From NCBI GenBank assembly GCA_002154655.1, contig NGUZ01000001.1:496001-560000 (forward strand): DNA of 64,000 bases. The letters are read 5' to 3'. The translations under genes were made by a program, and so were the position numbers. Source of the DNA: Corynebacterium kefirresidentii. Lineage in GTDB: Bacteria > Actinomycetota > Actinomycetes > Mycobacteriales > Mycobacteriaceae. Under the pieces are notes generated by a model. The model ran no database searches. It saw only the letters and a program-made list of their open reading frames with translations, and was not told the origin of the DNA. Shown piece by piece: positions 56,424 to 64,000 of the stretch; within the stretch, counting starts at the first letter, position 1, and every line of letters starts with the position of its first letter.

Positions 56424-57950
56424 ATGCCCATCCTTGCCCGCCTTTTAGTGGCGGGCCTTTCTGGTCTGCTTACTTATGCCGCCATTGAGCCCCGCGGCTG
56501 GTGGTGGGCCGCAGTCGCAGGCATGGGCTTGCTCTATGTGAGTTTGATGCCTTGGGGAACTAGGCACGTCTCCGCCCGTCTGGGCGCACTACTCGCGGTA
56601 GCGCATTCACTCGTGCTCTATCTTCTCACCTTGCCCTGGATCGGTGAATTGGTGGGAAGCGGGCCGTATATTGCGTTGGCAGTATGGCTTGCGGTTTACG
56701 CCATCCTATTGGGCTTTGGCGGCGCCGCGGTGGCACGGTGGAAGTACGGTTTTATTGCTTTCCCGTTCGTCTACCTCGCGGTGGAGGTGCTGCGTTCTTC
56801 TCTACCTTTCGGCGGTTTTTCCTGGGTCAAACTGGCCTGGGGACAAATCGACGGGCCGCTAGCCAAGCTGGCGCCGTGGGGTGGCACCTCGCTTATCACC
56901 GTCGCCACAGTACTGTGCGGCTGCGGAATCGCCGCACTGTTGTTTCACCGCGGCTGGATGATCAAGGGTATCGCCCTAGCAGCAGCTATCCTGCCCCTAA
57001 TAACGGCGACGGTGGCAGGATTGGGTATCAACCGAGACAACGCTACTATTGGCGAAGCAAAGGTTGCAGCAATCCAAGGAAACGTACCCCGCATGGGCCT
57101 AGATTTTGCTGGGCAGCGCCAAGCGGTTCTCAATAATCATGTGGCCGAAACGAAGAAGCTGGCCGCGCGCGACAAGGACATCGACCTCGTCATCTGGCCT
57201 GAAAACTCATCCGATATCAATCCTTTCCATGACGGTAGGGCAGCCGCGGCAATCAGTGGTGCCGTTGATGCGATTGATGCCCCCGTTCTGGTTGGCACCG
57301 CTACGCGCGATGACGTGGGCGCCCGCAATACCATGCAGGTCTTTGCCCCTGGCCACGCGGTAGGGGACCACCACTATAAGAAGTACCTGCAGCCTTTCGG
57401 TGAGACCATGCCCATGCGGGATTTCTTTGCCAAATTTTCTGACTACGTGGATCTTGCCGGGGACTTCAAACCCGGCGATGGTCCAGGTGTGGTTTCCATG
57501 GCGGGCGTGCCGGTAGGCGTGGCAACGTGTTACGAAGTCTCCTTCGACAACGCCTTTAGAGAATCGGTCAAAAATGGCGCACAATTGCTGACTACGCCAA
57601 CCAATAACGCCACCTTTGGCTACTCGGATATGACTTACCAGCAATTGGCCATGAGCCGGCTGCGTGCGATGGAGACAGACCGTGCCGTGGTGGTGGCGGC
57701 AACCTCTGGAGTATCTGCCATTGTTCACCCCGATGGCCGCGTCAGCCAGTCCACGGAAATTTTTACGCCGGCCGCTCTCGTGGAGCAGTTGCCTTTGCGT
57801 AGCGGCGAGACCTTTTCCGTTAGGTTTGGTTCGCCCCTGCAATGGCTCATGGTTATTATTGGAACAGTCTGCGCACTGGTAGCTTTGCGCACAAACCGCC
57901 TGCGACGCACCCCGCGCCGCTCCGGCACAGATACATACGTAGGAGCATAA
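56424..57950 (+). CDS. lnt: Apolipoprotein N-acyltransferase (Ppm2/Lnt)
   Basis: Adds the third acyl chain to lipoproteins. A membrane part of about six helices (1-190) is followed by a nitrilase-like catalytic domain with E260 (WPENSS), K320 (HHYKKYLQPFGE) and C369 (VATCYEVSF), the Glu-Lys-Cys triad. In mycobacteria Lnt and Ppm1 are fused; here lnt and ppm1 are separate but adjacent, as in other corynebacteria. A GTG at 56421 overlaps the fxsA stop and is an alternative start. Confidence 0.94.
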   Translation: MPILARLLVAGLSGLLTYAAIEPRGWWWAAVAGMGLLYVSLMPWGTRHVSARLGALLAVAHSLVLYLLTLPWIGELVGSGPYIALAVWLAVYAILLGFGGAAVARWKYGFIAFPFVYLAVEVLRSSLPFGGFSWVKLAWGQIDGPLAKLAPWGGTSLITVATVLCGCGIAALLFHRGWMIKGIALAAAILPLITATVAGLGINRDNATIGEAKVAAIQGNVPRMGLDFAGQRQAVLNNHVAETKKLAARDKDIDLVIWPENSSDINPFHDGRAAAAISGAVDAIDAPVLVGTATRDDVGARNTMQVFAPGHAVGDHHYKKYLQPFGETMPMRDFFAKFSDYVDLAGDFKPGDGPGVVSMAGVPVGVATCYEVSFDNAFRESVKNGAQLLTTPTNNATFGYSDMTYQQLAMSRLRAMETDRAVVVAATSGVSAIVHPDGRVSQSTEIFTPAALVEQLPLRSGETFSVRFGSPLQWLMVIIGTVCALVALRTNRLRRTPRRSGTDTYVGA

Positions 57951-57955
57951 ACACT

Positions 57956-58849
57956 GTGAGCACGCTTGAAGCCTCGACCTTGGTCATCATCCCGACCTAC
58001 AACGAGATCGAAAACCTACCTCTCATTACTGGACGCGTCCGCGCGGCGGTCCCAGAGGTGCATATCCTCATCGTGGACGATAACTCGCCCGATGGCACCG
58101 GCGACAAGGCCGATGAGTTCGCAGCGCAGGATGACCATATCCACGTTCTCCACCGCGAAGGCAAGGGTGGCCTGCTAGGCGCCTATATCGCTGGCTTTGA
58201 GTGGGGCTTGGAGCGTGATTACCAGGTACTGTGCGAGATGGATGCAGATGGCTCCCACGCGCCGGAGCAGCTGCACTTGCTGCTCGAAGAGGTAGACAAG
58301 GGTGCGGACCTAGTTATCGGCTCCCGCTATATTCCGGGCGGCGAGACCGTCAACTGGCCGGCTTCTCGCGAGTACCTTTCCCGTTTGGGCAATATCTACA
58401 TTTCCGTGGCGCTGGGCGCTGGTCTGTCCGATATGACCGCCGGTTATCGTGCCTTCCGCCGCGAGCTCCTCGAATCCATTGATTTCGACGAGCTATCCAA
58501 GGCGGGCTATATCTTCCAGGTGGATCTGGCTTTCCGCGCGGTTAAGGCCGGCTTCGATGTCCGCGAGGTTCCTATTACCTTCACCGAGCGCGAATACGGC
58601 GAGTCCAAGCTTGATGGTTCCTTCGTGAAAGATTCCCTGCTGGAGGTAACCAAGTGGGGCGTTGCCCACCGCACGGAGCAGCTGCAGGATTTCGGCGGCG
58701 CCGTATCCAAGCTGGTCAATCGTGAGGTCAAGGATGGCTCCATTCACGATCTAGGCGTGCAGGCCCGCAAGGGCGCCGGCTGGGCATCTGACTTCGCCGG
58801 GGAAATTGCTCACCTAGCAAAGCACCAGATTGCACAGTTGAAGAAGTAG
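57956..58849 (+). CDS. ppm1: Polyprenol-phosphate mannosyltransferase Ppm1
   Basis: A GT2 glycosyltransferase making polyprenyl-phosphate mannose, the mannose donor for lipomannan/lipoarabinomannan and protein mannosylation. Family motifs are VIIPTYNEIENL, VDDNSPDGTGD, MDADGSHAPEQL (DXD) and the C-terminal REYGESK. Length 297 aa; no transmembrane segments, so it relies on neighbouring Ppm2 for membrane contact as shown in C. glutamicum. The GTG start is about 10 nt after AGGAG. Confidence 0.95.
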   Translation: MSTLEASTLVIIPTYNEIENLPLITGRVRAAVPEVHILIVDDNSPDGTGDKADEFAAQDDHIHVLHREGKGGLLGAYIAGFEWGLERDYQVLCEMDADGSHAPEQLHLLLEEVDKGADLVIGSRYIPGGETVNWPASREYLSRLGNIYISVALGAGLSDMTAGYRAFRRELLESIDFDELSKAGYIFQVDLAFRAVKAGFDVREVPITFTEREYGESKLDGSFVKDSLLEVTKWGVAHRTEQLQDFGGAVSKLVNREVKDGSIHDLGVQARKGAGWASDFAGEIAHLAKHQIAQLKK

Positions 58850-58865
58850 CCCATGCTTCAACGCT

Positions 58866-58912
58866 AAAGGCCCGTACCGTCCCTTAGTAAAACTAAGGAG
58901 GTACGGGCCTTT
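58866..58912. terminator. Bidirectional terminator ppm1 / rbpA
   Basis: AAAGGCCCGTACC (58866-58878) pairs with GGTACGGGCCTTT (58900-58912), with inner CCTTAGT/ACTAAGG. A/T ends on both sides let it work in both directions between convergent genes. Confidence 0.93.
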
Positions 58913-58927
58913 GTCTGCGGCAGAACC

Positions 58928-59311
58928 TTATGAGTTCTTTTGCTGCTGTTCCTGCTGCTCCTTTAGCAGGCGGGCTGCGGAACGGCGACGGGAGCGCAGG
59001 TGGTTAATGCGCTCTTCTAGGAGCTCGTCCAGCTCCTCAATGGAGCGGCGCTCACGCAGCATATCCCAGTGGGTACGTGGCGGCTTAGCCGGCTTAGACT
59101 CAACGCCTTCACCTTCTACAAGGTGGCCTAGCTTGCCGTTTTTGCACATCCATTCCTCAGGGATTTCAGCATCATCCGCAAAAGGCACCTCATAAATCTC
59201 GCCGTCTTCGGTGCGGTATTTCACCATTTGGCGCGGTGCGAGGTCGTGGTCGCGGTCGGTTTCGTAGCTGACTGCGCCCATACGGCTGCCACGGAGTACG
59301 CGATCTGCCAT
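58928..59311 (-). CDS. rbpA: RNA polymerase-binding protein RbpA
   Basis: RbpA binds the housekeeping sigma factor and RNA polymerase and stabilises open complexes. N-terminal tail MADRVLRGSRMG, a central zinc-ribbon-like barrel (here with only one Cys, MCKNGK, as in non-zinc variants), the basic linker and the C-terminal sigma-interaction helix (RTHWDMLRERRSIEELDELLEER). The 127-residue length is slightly more than in mycobacteria because of the Gln/Lys-rich tail. Convergent to ppm1, as in M. tuberculosis. Confidence 0.95.
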   Translation of the reverse strand: MADRVLRGSRMGAVSYETDRDHDLAPRQMVKYRTEDGEIYEVPFADDAEIPEEWMCKNGKLGHLVEGEGVESKPAKPPRTHWDMLRERRSIEELDELLEERINHLRSRRRSAARLLKEQQEQQQKNS

Positions 59312-59428
59312 GCAACATCATCCTTTTCAAAGAGATCCCTGATTGAGTGCGAAGCAAAACTTCGCCTAAGAGCTACTAATTATAACGAACACCCTCGCGC
59401 CTTTGTTCCCAGCCCGCCCAAAATGGAC

Positions 59429-59434
59429 TAAAGT
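59429..59434 (+). promoter_or_regulatory. -10 element for the Cys-cluster protein gene
   Basis: TAAAGT lies 7 nt before the GTG at 59442. Confidence 0.5.
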
Positions 59435-59441
59435 GTATCGG

Positions 59442-59783
59442 GTGATCCGTACAGCTAGTCGTGAACGCAACGTCGGTTCCTGCCAGTGGTGTGGGAAGGA
59501 CATTGATCAAGGCGGTAGAGGGCGGCCACGGAAGTTTTGCAGCGCCTCGTGCAAACAGCGGGCGTATGAGCAAAGAAATAATGTTAGTGGCACGGGTATT
59601 CCCGCTAACGCTGTGATCCTTACTCCGGAGAAGGCAGAAAGTTTGCGCGACGGACTTTTTGAACTACGTTGTTCCGCAGAAGATATCAATACCGCCGCGG
59701 AGGAAGGTGCTAGTGCGCAGGAGCTTGCCGGTTTGTGCGAAGAGCTTGTAGCCCTGGCCCGACGCCTAGAAGGACTTCGATAG
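59442..59783 (+). CDS. Small protein with CxxC / CxxxC putative zinc-binding motif
   Basis: A 113-residue protein with CQWCGKDI (about residues 14-21) and FCSASCKQRAYEQR (about 31-44), a C-x2-C...C-x3-C pattern resembling FCS/zinc-ribbon proteins that bind nucleic acid. The rest is helical and acidic (about 60-113). I chose the GTG 59442 because TAAAGT lies 7 nt upstream; a longer frame from 59403 contains that element. The function is unknown. Confidence 0.78.
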   Translation: MIRTASRERNVGSCQWCGKDIDQGGRGRPRKFCSASCKQRAYEQRNNVSGTGIPANAVILTPEKAESLRDGLFELRCSAEDINTAAEEGASAQELAGLCEELVALARRLEGLR

Positions 59784-59786
59784 AAG

Positions 59787-60488
59787 ATGAAAAAGCTTTT
59801 TTATAACCGCAAGCTCGTCATTACCATCTTTGTGGTGCTCATTGTATTGCTCACCGCCGTGGCCATTGGCCCTATGGTGTATTCGCTTCTCAAGGGCGCC
59901 GGTGCAAAAACAGAGCCTATTTCCGCCGATGGAGCTAAGGCTGCGTCTACGGAACTAGATGGATCCTGGCAGGTTGCCAAGGGGCGTGCTGATAATCATA
60001 CCTCGGTTGGTTTTACCTTCAATGAGATCCTACCTGCAGAAAAGACCACTACATCTGGTTCGACTACTGAGGTAACCGGTCAAGCAGAAATTTCTGATTC
60101 CACCCTCAAAACCGCGACGGTCACCGTGGATATGGATGAGTTGTCTACGGATAAAAAGGTCCGCGACCAAAATATGAAGTCCAAACTCTTTGAGACGCAA
60201 CTTTTCCCAGAGTCTTCCTTTAAGCTCACCAAACCCGCTTCGCTTGCCGACGTCCCAGATGACGGCACCATTGGCACGGTAAAGCTCACCGGTGACTTGA
60301 CCATCAAGGATGAGACGCACGAGGTTTCCCAAGACTTTGACGTTCTCCGCGACGGGGATAACATCGTCATCGGCGGCACCGTTCCAGTTAATCGCCTTGA
60401 TTATGGCGTTGAAACCCCGGAAATGTTGGCTGCAAAGGTCGAGGAAAAGGGCGAGGTCAATCTCCGCATTTCCTTCAAGAAGGACTAA
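59787..60488 (+). CDS. YceI family protein, membrane-anchored
   Basis: A 233-residue protein with an N-terminal uncleaved membrane anchor (about residues 9-30, VITIFVVLIVLLTAVAIGPMV) and an extracytoplasmic YceI domain (about 50-233), a lipocalin-like barrel that binds isoprenoid-type lipids. The domain start LDGSWQVAKGRADNHTSVGF is typical. It begins 3 nt after the Cys-cluster gene stop, so the two are co-transcribed. Ligand unknown. Confidence 0.9.
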   Translation: MKKLFYNRKLVITIFVVLIVLLTAVAIGPMVYSLLKGAGAKTEPISADGAKAASTELDGSWQVAKGRADNHTSVGFTFNEILPAEKTTTSGSTTEVTGQAEISDSTLKTATVTVDMDELSTDKKVRDQNMKSKLFETQLFPESSFKLTKPASLADVPDDGTIGTVKLTGDLTIKDETHEVSQDFDVLRDGDNIVIGGTVPVNRLDYGVETPEMLAAKVEEKGEVNLRISFKKD

Positions 60489-60501
60489 TAAGGACGAGCC
60501 T

Positions 60502-60666
60502 ATGAACACCCGCCAAATGATCCCGTTTATGTGGCTGCGCCTTCTTATAGTCATCGGCTTTACCATTTTCGTAGCCGTTCAACACATGTGGGTCATCGTA
60601 GCGATTTCTGCCTGCTTGGCGCTTTTGACAATATGGCAGCTGTGGAGTGCTTACCGTAATCGTTAA
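60502..60666 (+). CDS. Small membrane protein
   Basis: A 54-residue protein with two hydrophobic segments (about 9-28 and 31-45) and a basic end. AAGGACG precedes the ATG. It lies 13 nt after the YceI gene and is probably its operon partner; no family is recognised. Confidence 0.65.
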   Translation: MNTRQMIPFMWLRLLIVIGFTIFVAVQHMWVIVAISACLALLTIWQLWSAYRNR

Positions 60667-61115
60667 ATAAGACATCCAAAGCGAGCGGGTAGTTACCCCG
60701 AATATCGTCAATGTGACGTTATATGGTGGTGTGGTTGCATGCTCCAGTAGGGTGTATTTTTGCCGAAATCCCCCCGTCCGACCACACATCGGGACCCACA
60801 CGCCATAGATGGCTGACGCCCGTGGCACGGAGGGGCTCAATAGTGCTTAATAGTTAAGGCGCCTGGCGTCACAGGGGCAGACTGCATACTGGCGACCCTC
60901 AATAGGATTAGTCAGCCAGCTTGACGGCCCAGTGGCCACTGGAGGCTATCGCGGCAACTGCGCGACACCGCAAAGCAGAGCTTCACAGCAGAAGGCGGAG
61001 CGAAAGGAATCGCCGCAATAAAAGGAGCAAGCGGGGATCCTGATAAGAACGACCAGAGGGCTCGAGGTATGCCAAGGTATAAATGAGGAACTGCCCAACC
61101 ATGGATAAATGTCCG

Positions 61116-61129
61116 ATAATGTACATTAT
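61116..61129. promoter_or_regulatory. Perfect palindrome upstream of the DyP peroxidase
   Basis: ATAATGTACATTAT is a 14-bp perfect palindrome in AT-rich sequence, 132 nt before the peroxidase start. It looks like an operator of a dimeric regulator (Fur- or MarR-like spacing); which one cannot be said. Confidence 0.45.
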
Positions 61130-61248
61130 GTCATTTTATCTGGGTGCCATTTCCCCCTAGTGCGCAATCGCGCGCAATGACTTCTTCGCCGCATCTCCAT
61201 TGCCCGCGATTTGTCCCCCGCTAGCATTCTGTGCCCCTTAAGGGTGCG

Positions 61249-61254
61249 TAAAAT
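61249..61254 (+). promoter_or_regulatory. -10 element for the DyP peroxidase
   Basis: TAAAAT lies 7 nt before the ATG at 61262. Confidence 0.6.
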
Positions 61255-61261
61255 CGGCATT

Positions 61262-62170
61262 ATGACGATTCAGCATGTAGTAGATAAGCCTTCCCGCGCA
61301 GCCCTCTTTCTAGTTCTCGAAATCAAGGACGGCTGCGAGCAAGCCACCCGCGACATGCTCACGGGGTTCGCTGGACTGTTTAAGTCCGTAAACTTCCGTT
61401 ATAACGACGGCGAGCTTTATACCGTAGTCGGCATTGGCGCCTCCATGTGGCCTCGTTTGACCAGCGCACCTATGCCCGAACACCTCAAGGAATTTGCAGC
61501 TATTGACGCCGCACATAAGGCACCGGCAACACCGGGCGATATTCTCTTGCACTTCCGTGCCAATAATTATGACCTGTGCCACGAAATGGCTCGCCAGGTG
61601 CTCAATCAGCTGGGAGATGCTGCAACGGTCATCGATGAGACCCAGGGGTTTAAATACCTTGACCAGCGCGACCTGCTTGGCTTTGTAGACGGCACCGCCA
61701 ATCCCCTCGCCGAGGAAGCTTTGGATACCGTGTTGCTTGACGACGCCGCCGATTACCCCCGTGGCTCCTATGTCACCGTACAAAAATACATCCACGACCT
61801 CGACAAGTGGAACGAGCTGAGCACCGAAGAGCAAGAAAAGGTCATTGGTCGCACCAAGGCTGACGATATCGAGCTCGATGATGATATTAAGCCTTCCAAT
61901 TCTCACGTTGCTCTCAACGACCTTGAGGAAGATATCTACCGCGAGAATATGGTCTTTGGTTCTTTTGCTGCTGGCGAGATGGGTACTTACTTCATCGGCT
62001 ATGCAAAGGATCCAGAAAACGTCATGGAACGTTTGCGCAATATGTTCATCGGCAAGCCGGAGGGGAACTACGACCGCATTCTAGACTTCTCCACCGCTCT
62101 TACTGGCACCAACTTCTTTGTGCCCAGCGCGGACCTGATGAAAAACTTCGACGAGCTACCGCCCGCCTAG
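61262..62170 (+). CDS. DyP-type peroxidase
   Basis: A 302-residue haem peroxidase, cytoplasmic (no Tat or Sec signal), of the shorter DyP class. The family motif GFVDG is present with D143; the probable proximal haem ligand is H215 (SHVALND), and R231 or nearby (DIYRENM) may be the distal arginine. No encapsulin gene is beside it. Start ATG 61262 follows TAAAAT by 7 nt; the frame continues upstream to 61211 with unrelated residues. Overlaps the 3' end of the next gene by 4 nt. Confidence 0.9.
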   Translation: MTIQHVVDKPSRAALFLVLEIKDGCEQATRDMLTGFAGLFKSVNFRYNDGELYTVVGIGASMWPRLTSAPMPEHLKEFAAIDAAHKAPATPGDILLHFRANNYDLCHEMARQVLNQLGDAATVIDETQGFKYLDQRDLLGFVDGTANPLAEEALDTVLLDDAADYPRGSYVTVQKYIHDLDKWNELSTEEQEKVIGRTKADDIELDDDIKPSNSHVALNDLEEDIYRENMVFGSFAAGEMGTYFIGYAKDPENVMERLRNMFIGKPEGNYDRILDFSTALTGTNFFVPSADLMKNFDELPPA

Positions 62171-63480
62171 CGTCGTCCCCCACGGTTGCGGTGGGCCAAT
62201 CCAAATTGCACCGCATCAATCATTCCGAGCGTCATTAAGGCCTCGCGGAGGGCAAATTGGAAGGTCCACAGGCGGCGGAATAGTGGGTCGAACCCAGCCG
62301 CCGCGGCCTCCCGCAGGTGCCCATCAAAAAAGGATCGTTGCTGACGCAAAGATTCTAGGTAGTGCGTCCCCACGTGTGTTTCCGATACGATGCGCAGGTT
62401 CGAGTTCTTATCGACGAGCTGGTGCAGCTCCGCGGTAAGCGGATAGTCCAGTGCGGGCCACACATATGCCCGCAAGGCCTGAATCGAGGCCTTTCCGGCG
62501 TCGGTCATTGCTTCGGTCGCCACAAGGGACTGAATTCCTGCCCGGCCATTAGGGGTTAAGAACCGGTCGACTGCGCGAATATACTCTTTACGCTCCTGTG
62601 GGCTAAGCTGTTCTATCTTTTCCACGGTGACGATTGCGTCATAGTGTCCGCGCCATTGCTTGGGATTTGGGACAACCCCGGGAATGCGTTCCACATGGAT
62701 GGAATCATCTGCCCCCTCGAGCACGAGCGCCTCACGCATGTGACTTATCTGCTCTACATCGCTGGTCAGTACGTCCACCGTTGCGCGCCGCTTGGTTGCG
62801 CGCATGGCAGGCTGCATTCCAGCGGCTGGGTACACCAATAGGTGGGTTCCGGCGCCGGTGCGAGTGACGTCGAGAAGCCAATCAGCGGCGCGACGCTGGG
62901 CATCGCCCAAATCATCTCTGTCCACACTCGTGGGCTCGCTTAGCGTCGTGACATCCACGAAGTGGCTTTTCGGTTCCTTGCGGCCGGCCTTGGGGCTATA
63001 GCTTTCTACTGTCTCCCTGATGGTCGTCGGCACACCGCTAGAAAAGATGCCACCCACATGGCTTAAACCATCACCGGAATAGAGCCGGACCAAATCCATC
63101 GGCAACTCCCCTGGCTCCGAATTGCCGGTGTCTAGCATCTTGGCCTTGGGAAGATATCCCACCCCCAGCAACCGCCCAAGCACTTTTACCAGCTGGGAGG
63201 ACGAGCTGACGGACCACTCTCCTGCCATAAAGCTTTCTGCGAACCCCAGCCATCCACTAGCGGCGATTCGTTCAAACAAGGCATCGTGTCCGACCTTGAG
63301 ATCTGGTCCGCCCTCTACTTCCAAGTCGAGTTCCAATCCGGCGTCATCGCAAGCCTTGGCAAATTCAGCCTCTGCCCGGCGGGCCTTTAAACCAGGCCAA
63401 CGAGGTGAAGGGACTGTAGCCACATTGGGCCAGGAATCTGCATCGATGGAGCTCAAATGCTCGGGGCGGATAAAACTCAT
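62167..63480 (-). CDS. ufaA: Cyclopropane-fatty-acid-synthase-like methyltransferase (UfaA-type)
   Basis: A ~437-residue protein of the CFA-synthase/mycolic-acid methyltransferase fold. Family-like parts are GHYDAIVTVEKIEQLSPQERKEYI (about 290-313) and the C-terminal helical block. However motif I for SAM, normally VLEIGCGWGG, is replaced by HLLVYPAAGMQP, so SAM binding may be altered. In C. glutamicum a ufaA gene lies next to ndh, as here. The ATG at 63480 (MSFIRPEHLSS) is used; a GTG at 63552 is an alternative. Divergent from ndh. Confidence 0.75.
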   Translation of the reverse strand: MSFIRPEHLSSIDADSWPNVATVPSPRWPGLKARRAEAEFAKACDDAGLELDLEVEGGPDLKVGHDALFERIAASGWLGFAESFMAGEWSVSSSSQLVKVLGRLLGVGYLPKAKMLDTGNSEPGELPMDLVRLYSGDGLSHVGGIFSSGVPTTIRETVESYSPKAGRKEPKSHFVDVTTLSEPTSVDRDDLGDAQRRAADWLLDVTRTGAGTHLLVYPAAGMQPAMRATKRRATVDVLTSDVEQISHMREALVLEGADDSIHVERIPGVVPNPKQWRGHYDAIVTVEKIEQLSPQERKEYIRAVDRFLTPNGRAGIQSLVATEAMTDAGKASIQALRAYVWPALDYPLTAELHQLVDKNSNLRIVSETHVGTHYLESLRQQRSFFDGHLREAAAAGFDPLFRRLWTFQFALREALMTLGMIDAVQFGLAHRNRGGRR

Positions 63481-63712
63481 AATGCCAGGTGCGCTCCTTG
63501 GTGGGCGGAGGAAGTCACTATCGGCAATTACCTTAGTCAGCTTGGCACGCACCTCGGCTTAGGCGCTCCGCACAGGCGCATTGGTTCCTGCCGCGAAAAT
63601 AATAACGATGCGCGGAAGTTTATCAGTCAATGAGTATGCACGTTCTGTTAGAAGTGTTTACACTGAATGGGTACAAAACATTAGCTTTCTTGAGGAAGGT
63701 CGCAATAAATCC

Positions 63713-64000
63713 ATGACTGATACCGCTTATCGTCCCAATGGTGGCCGTCACCACGTTGTCGTGGTTGGCGCTGGCTTCGGTGGTCTCAACACCGTCCAGA
63801 AGCTAAAGAACGCCGATGTAGAAATCACTCTCATCGATAAGAAGAACCACCACCTGTTCCAGCCGATGCTGTACCAGGTAGCAACAGGCATGATTTCCGC
63901 CGGTGAGGTGGCCCCGTCCACCCGCCAGCTGCTGCGCGATCAGGATAATGTTCACTTCGTTAACGCCGAGGTTACCGATATCAACCTGGCTGACCAGACC
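63713..64000 (+). CDS. ndh: NADH dehydrogenase type II (5' part)
   Basis: The first 96 residues of a membrane-associated flavoprotein oxidising NADH and reducing menaquinone. The N-terminal FAD-binding loop VVVVGAGFGGLNTVQKLKN (split: VVVVGAGFGG then LNTV) and the motif NHHLFQPMLYQVATG are hallmarks. The ATG at 63713 follows AGGAAGG about 16 nt upstream. The gene runs off the window. It is close to C. glutamicum Ndh. Confidence 0.96.
   Translation, partial: MTDTAYRPNGGRHHVVVVGAGFGGLNTVQKLKNADVEITLIDKKNHHLFQPMLYQVATGMISAGEVAPSTRQLLRDQDNVHFVNAEVTDINLADQT

Larger units (their letters stand above)
60667..61261. other. 595-bp gene-free region before the DyP peroxidase
   Basis: No convincing gene is seen. 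It holds two exact palindromes, CCAGTGGCCACTGG (60929-60942) and ATAATGTACATTAT (61116-61129), a CCCCCC run near 60770, and the promoter element of the peroxidase. Possible regulator sites; no known RNA class recognised. Confidence 0.55.

Noticed and set aside
60667..61261. 6C small RNA
   Set aside because: Only one run of six C is present; the motif needs two hairpins each with such a run.

Overview
The window comes from a high-GC actinobacterium of the genus Corynebacterium. The evidence is a complete pupylation cluster with no 20S proteasome genes beside it, the acn/acnR pair with an AcnR operator of the C. glutamicum type, separate lnt (ppm2) and ppm1 genes, mshC, rbpA and uppP, and gene order that repeatedly matches C. 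glutamicum and Mycobacterium tuberculosis. I cannot fix the species from sequence alone. No insertion sequence, prophage, CRISPR array or integron is visible; the window reads as conserved chromosomal core.

Layout. 1-4523: 3' part of the suf Fe-S cluster operon (sufB partial, sufD, sufC, sufS, sufU, sufT). 4637-7597: an ABC-F ATPase and a DUF2254 membrane protein. 7622-9256 (minus): a DUF711 protein and its ACT-domain partner. 9360-13732: an NAD(P)-binding protein, a nucleoside hydrolase and a group II-like ECF transporter (S, T and an unusual fused ATPase). 13807-17400 (minus): acnR and acn. 17716-22463: the membrane gene next to acn, a 1.7-kb gene-free region, a secreted NlpC/P60 hydrolase and ferrochelatase. 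22460-26773: poorly characterised genes, tRNA-Leu(GAG), a PEBP-family protein and a small membrane protein. 26863-33673: pyrD, lppL-like lipoprotein, uppP, mshC, a HAD phosphatase, hisE and hisG. 33784-37003: aspA and a Dcu transporter, a plausible fumarate-respiration module. 37141-41816: fhs, a RecB-family exonuclease, an M18 aminopeptidase and trmI. 41890-54183: arc-dop-pup-pafA-pafB-pafC-tatA-tatC-helY-pepQ. 54184-59311: a DprE2-like reductase, a CobG-like remnant, fxsA, lnt, ppm1, rbpA. 59442-64000: a Cys-cluster protein, a YceI protein, a small membrane protein, a DyP-type peroxidase, a cyclopropane-synthase-like methyltransferase and the start of ndh.

The genes are mostly housekeeping: Fe-S assembly and its clients (aconitase, ferrochelatase), pupylation, protein export, cell-wall lipid carrier metabolism (uppP, ppm1/lnt) and mycothiol synthesis. 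Many genes show a TAnnnT hexamer 6-8 nt before the start codon, the signature of leaderless transcripts, which I used to correct several starts.

The most unusual items are (1) the fused ABC ATPase at 12596-13732, whose two halves carry complementary defects and so predict a single working ATP site; (2) a possible three-way-junction RNA leader in front of the same transporter; (3) the 1.7-kb gene-free stretch before the NlpC/P60 gene with a nested RNA hairpin, tandem direct repeats and a GlxR-like site; (4) a CobG-like protein without its cluster-binding cysteines; and (5) a UfaA-like methyltransferase without the glycine-rich SAM motif.
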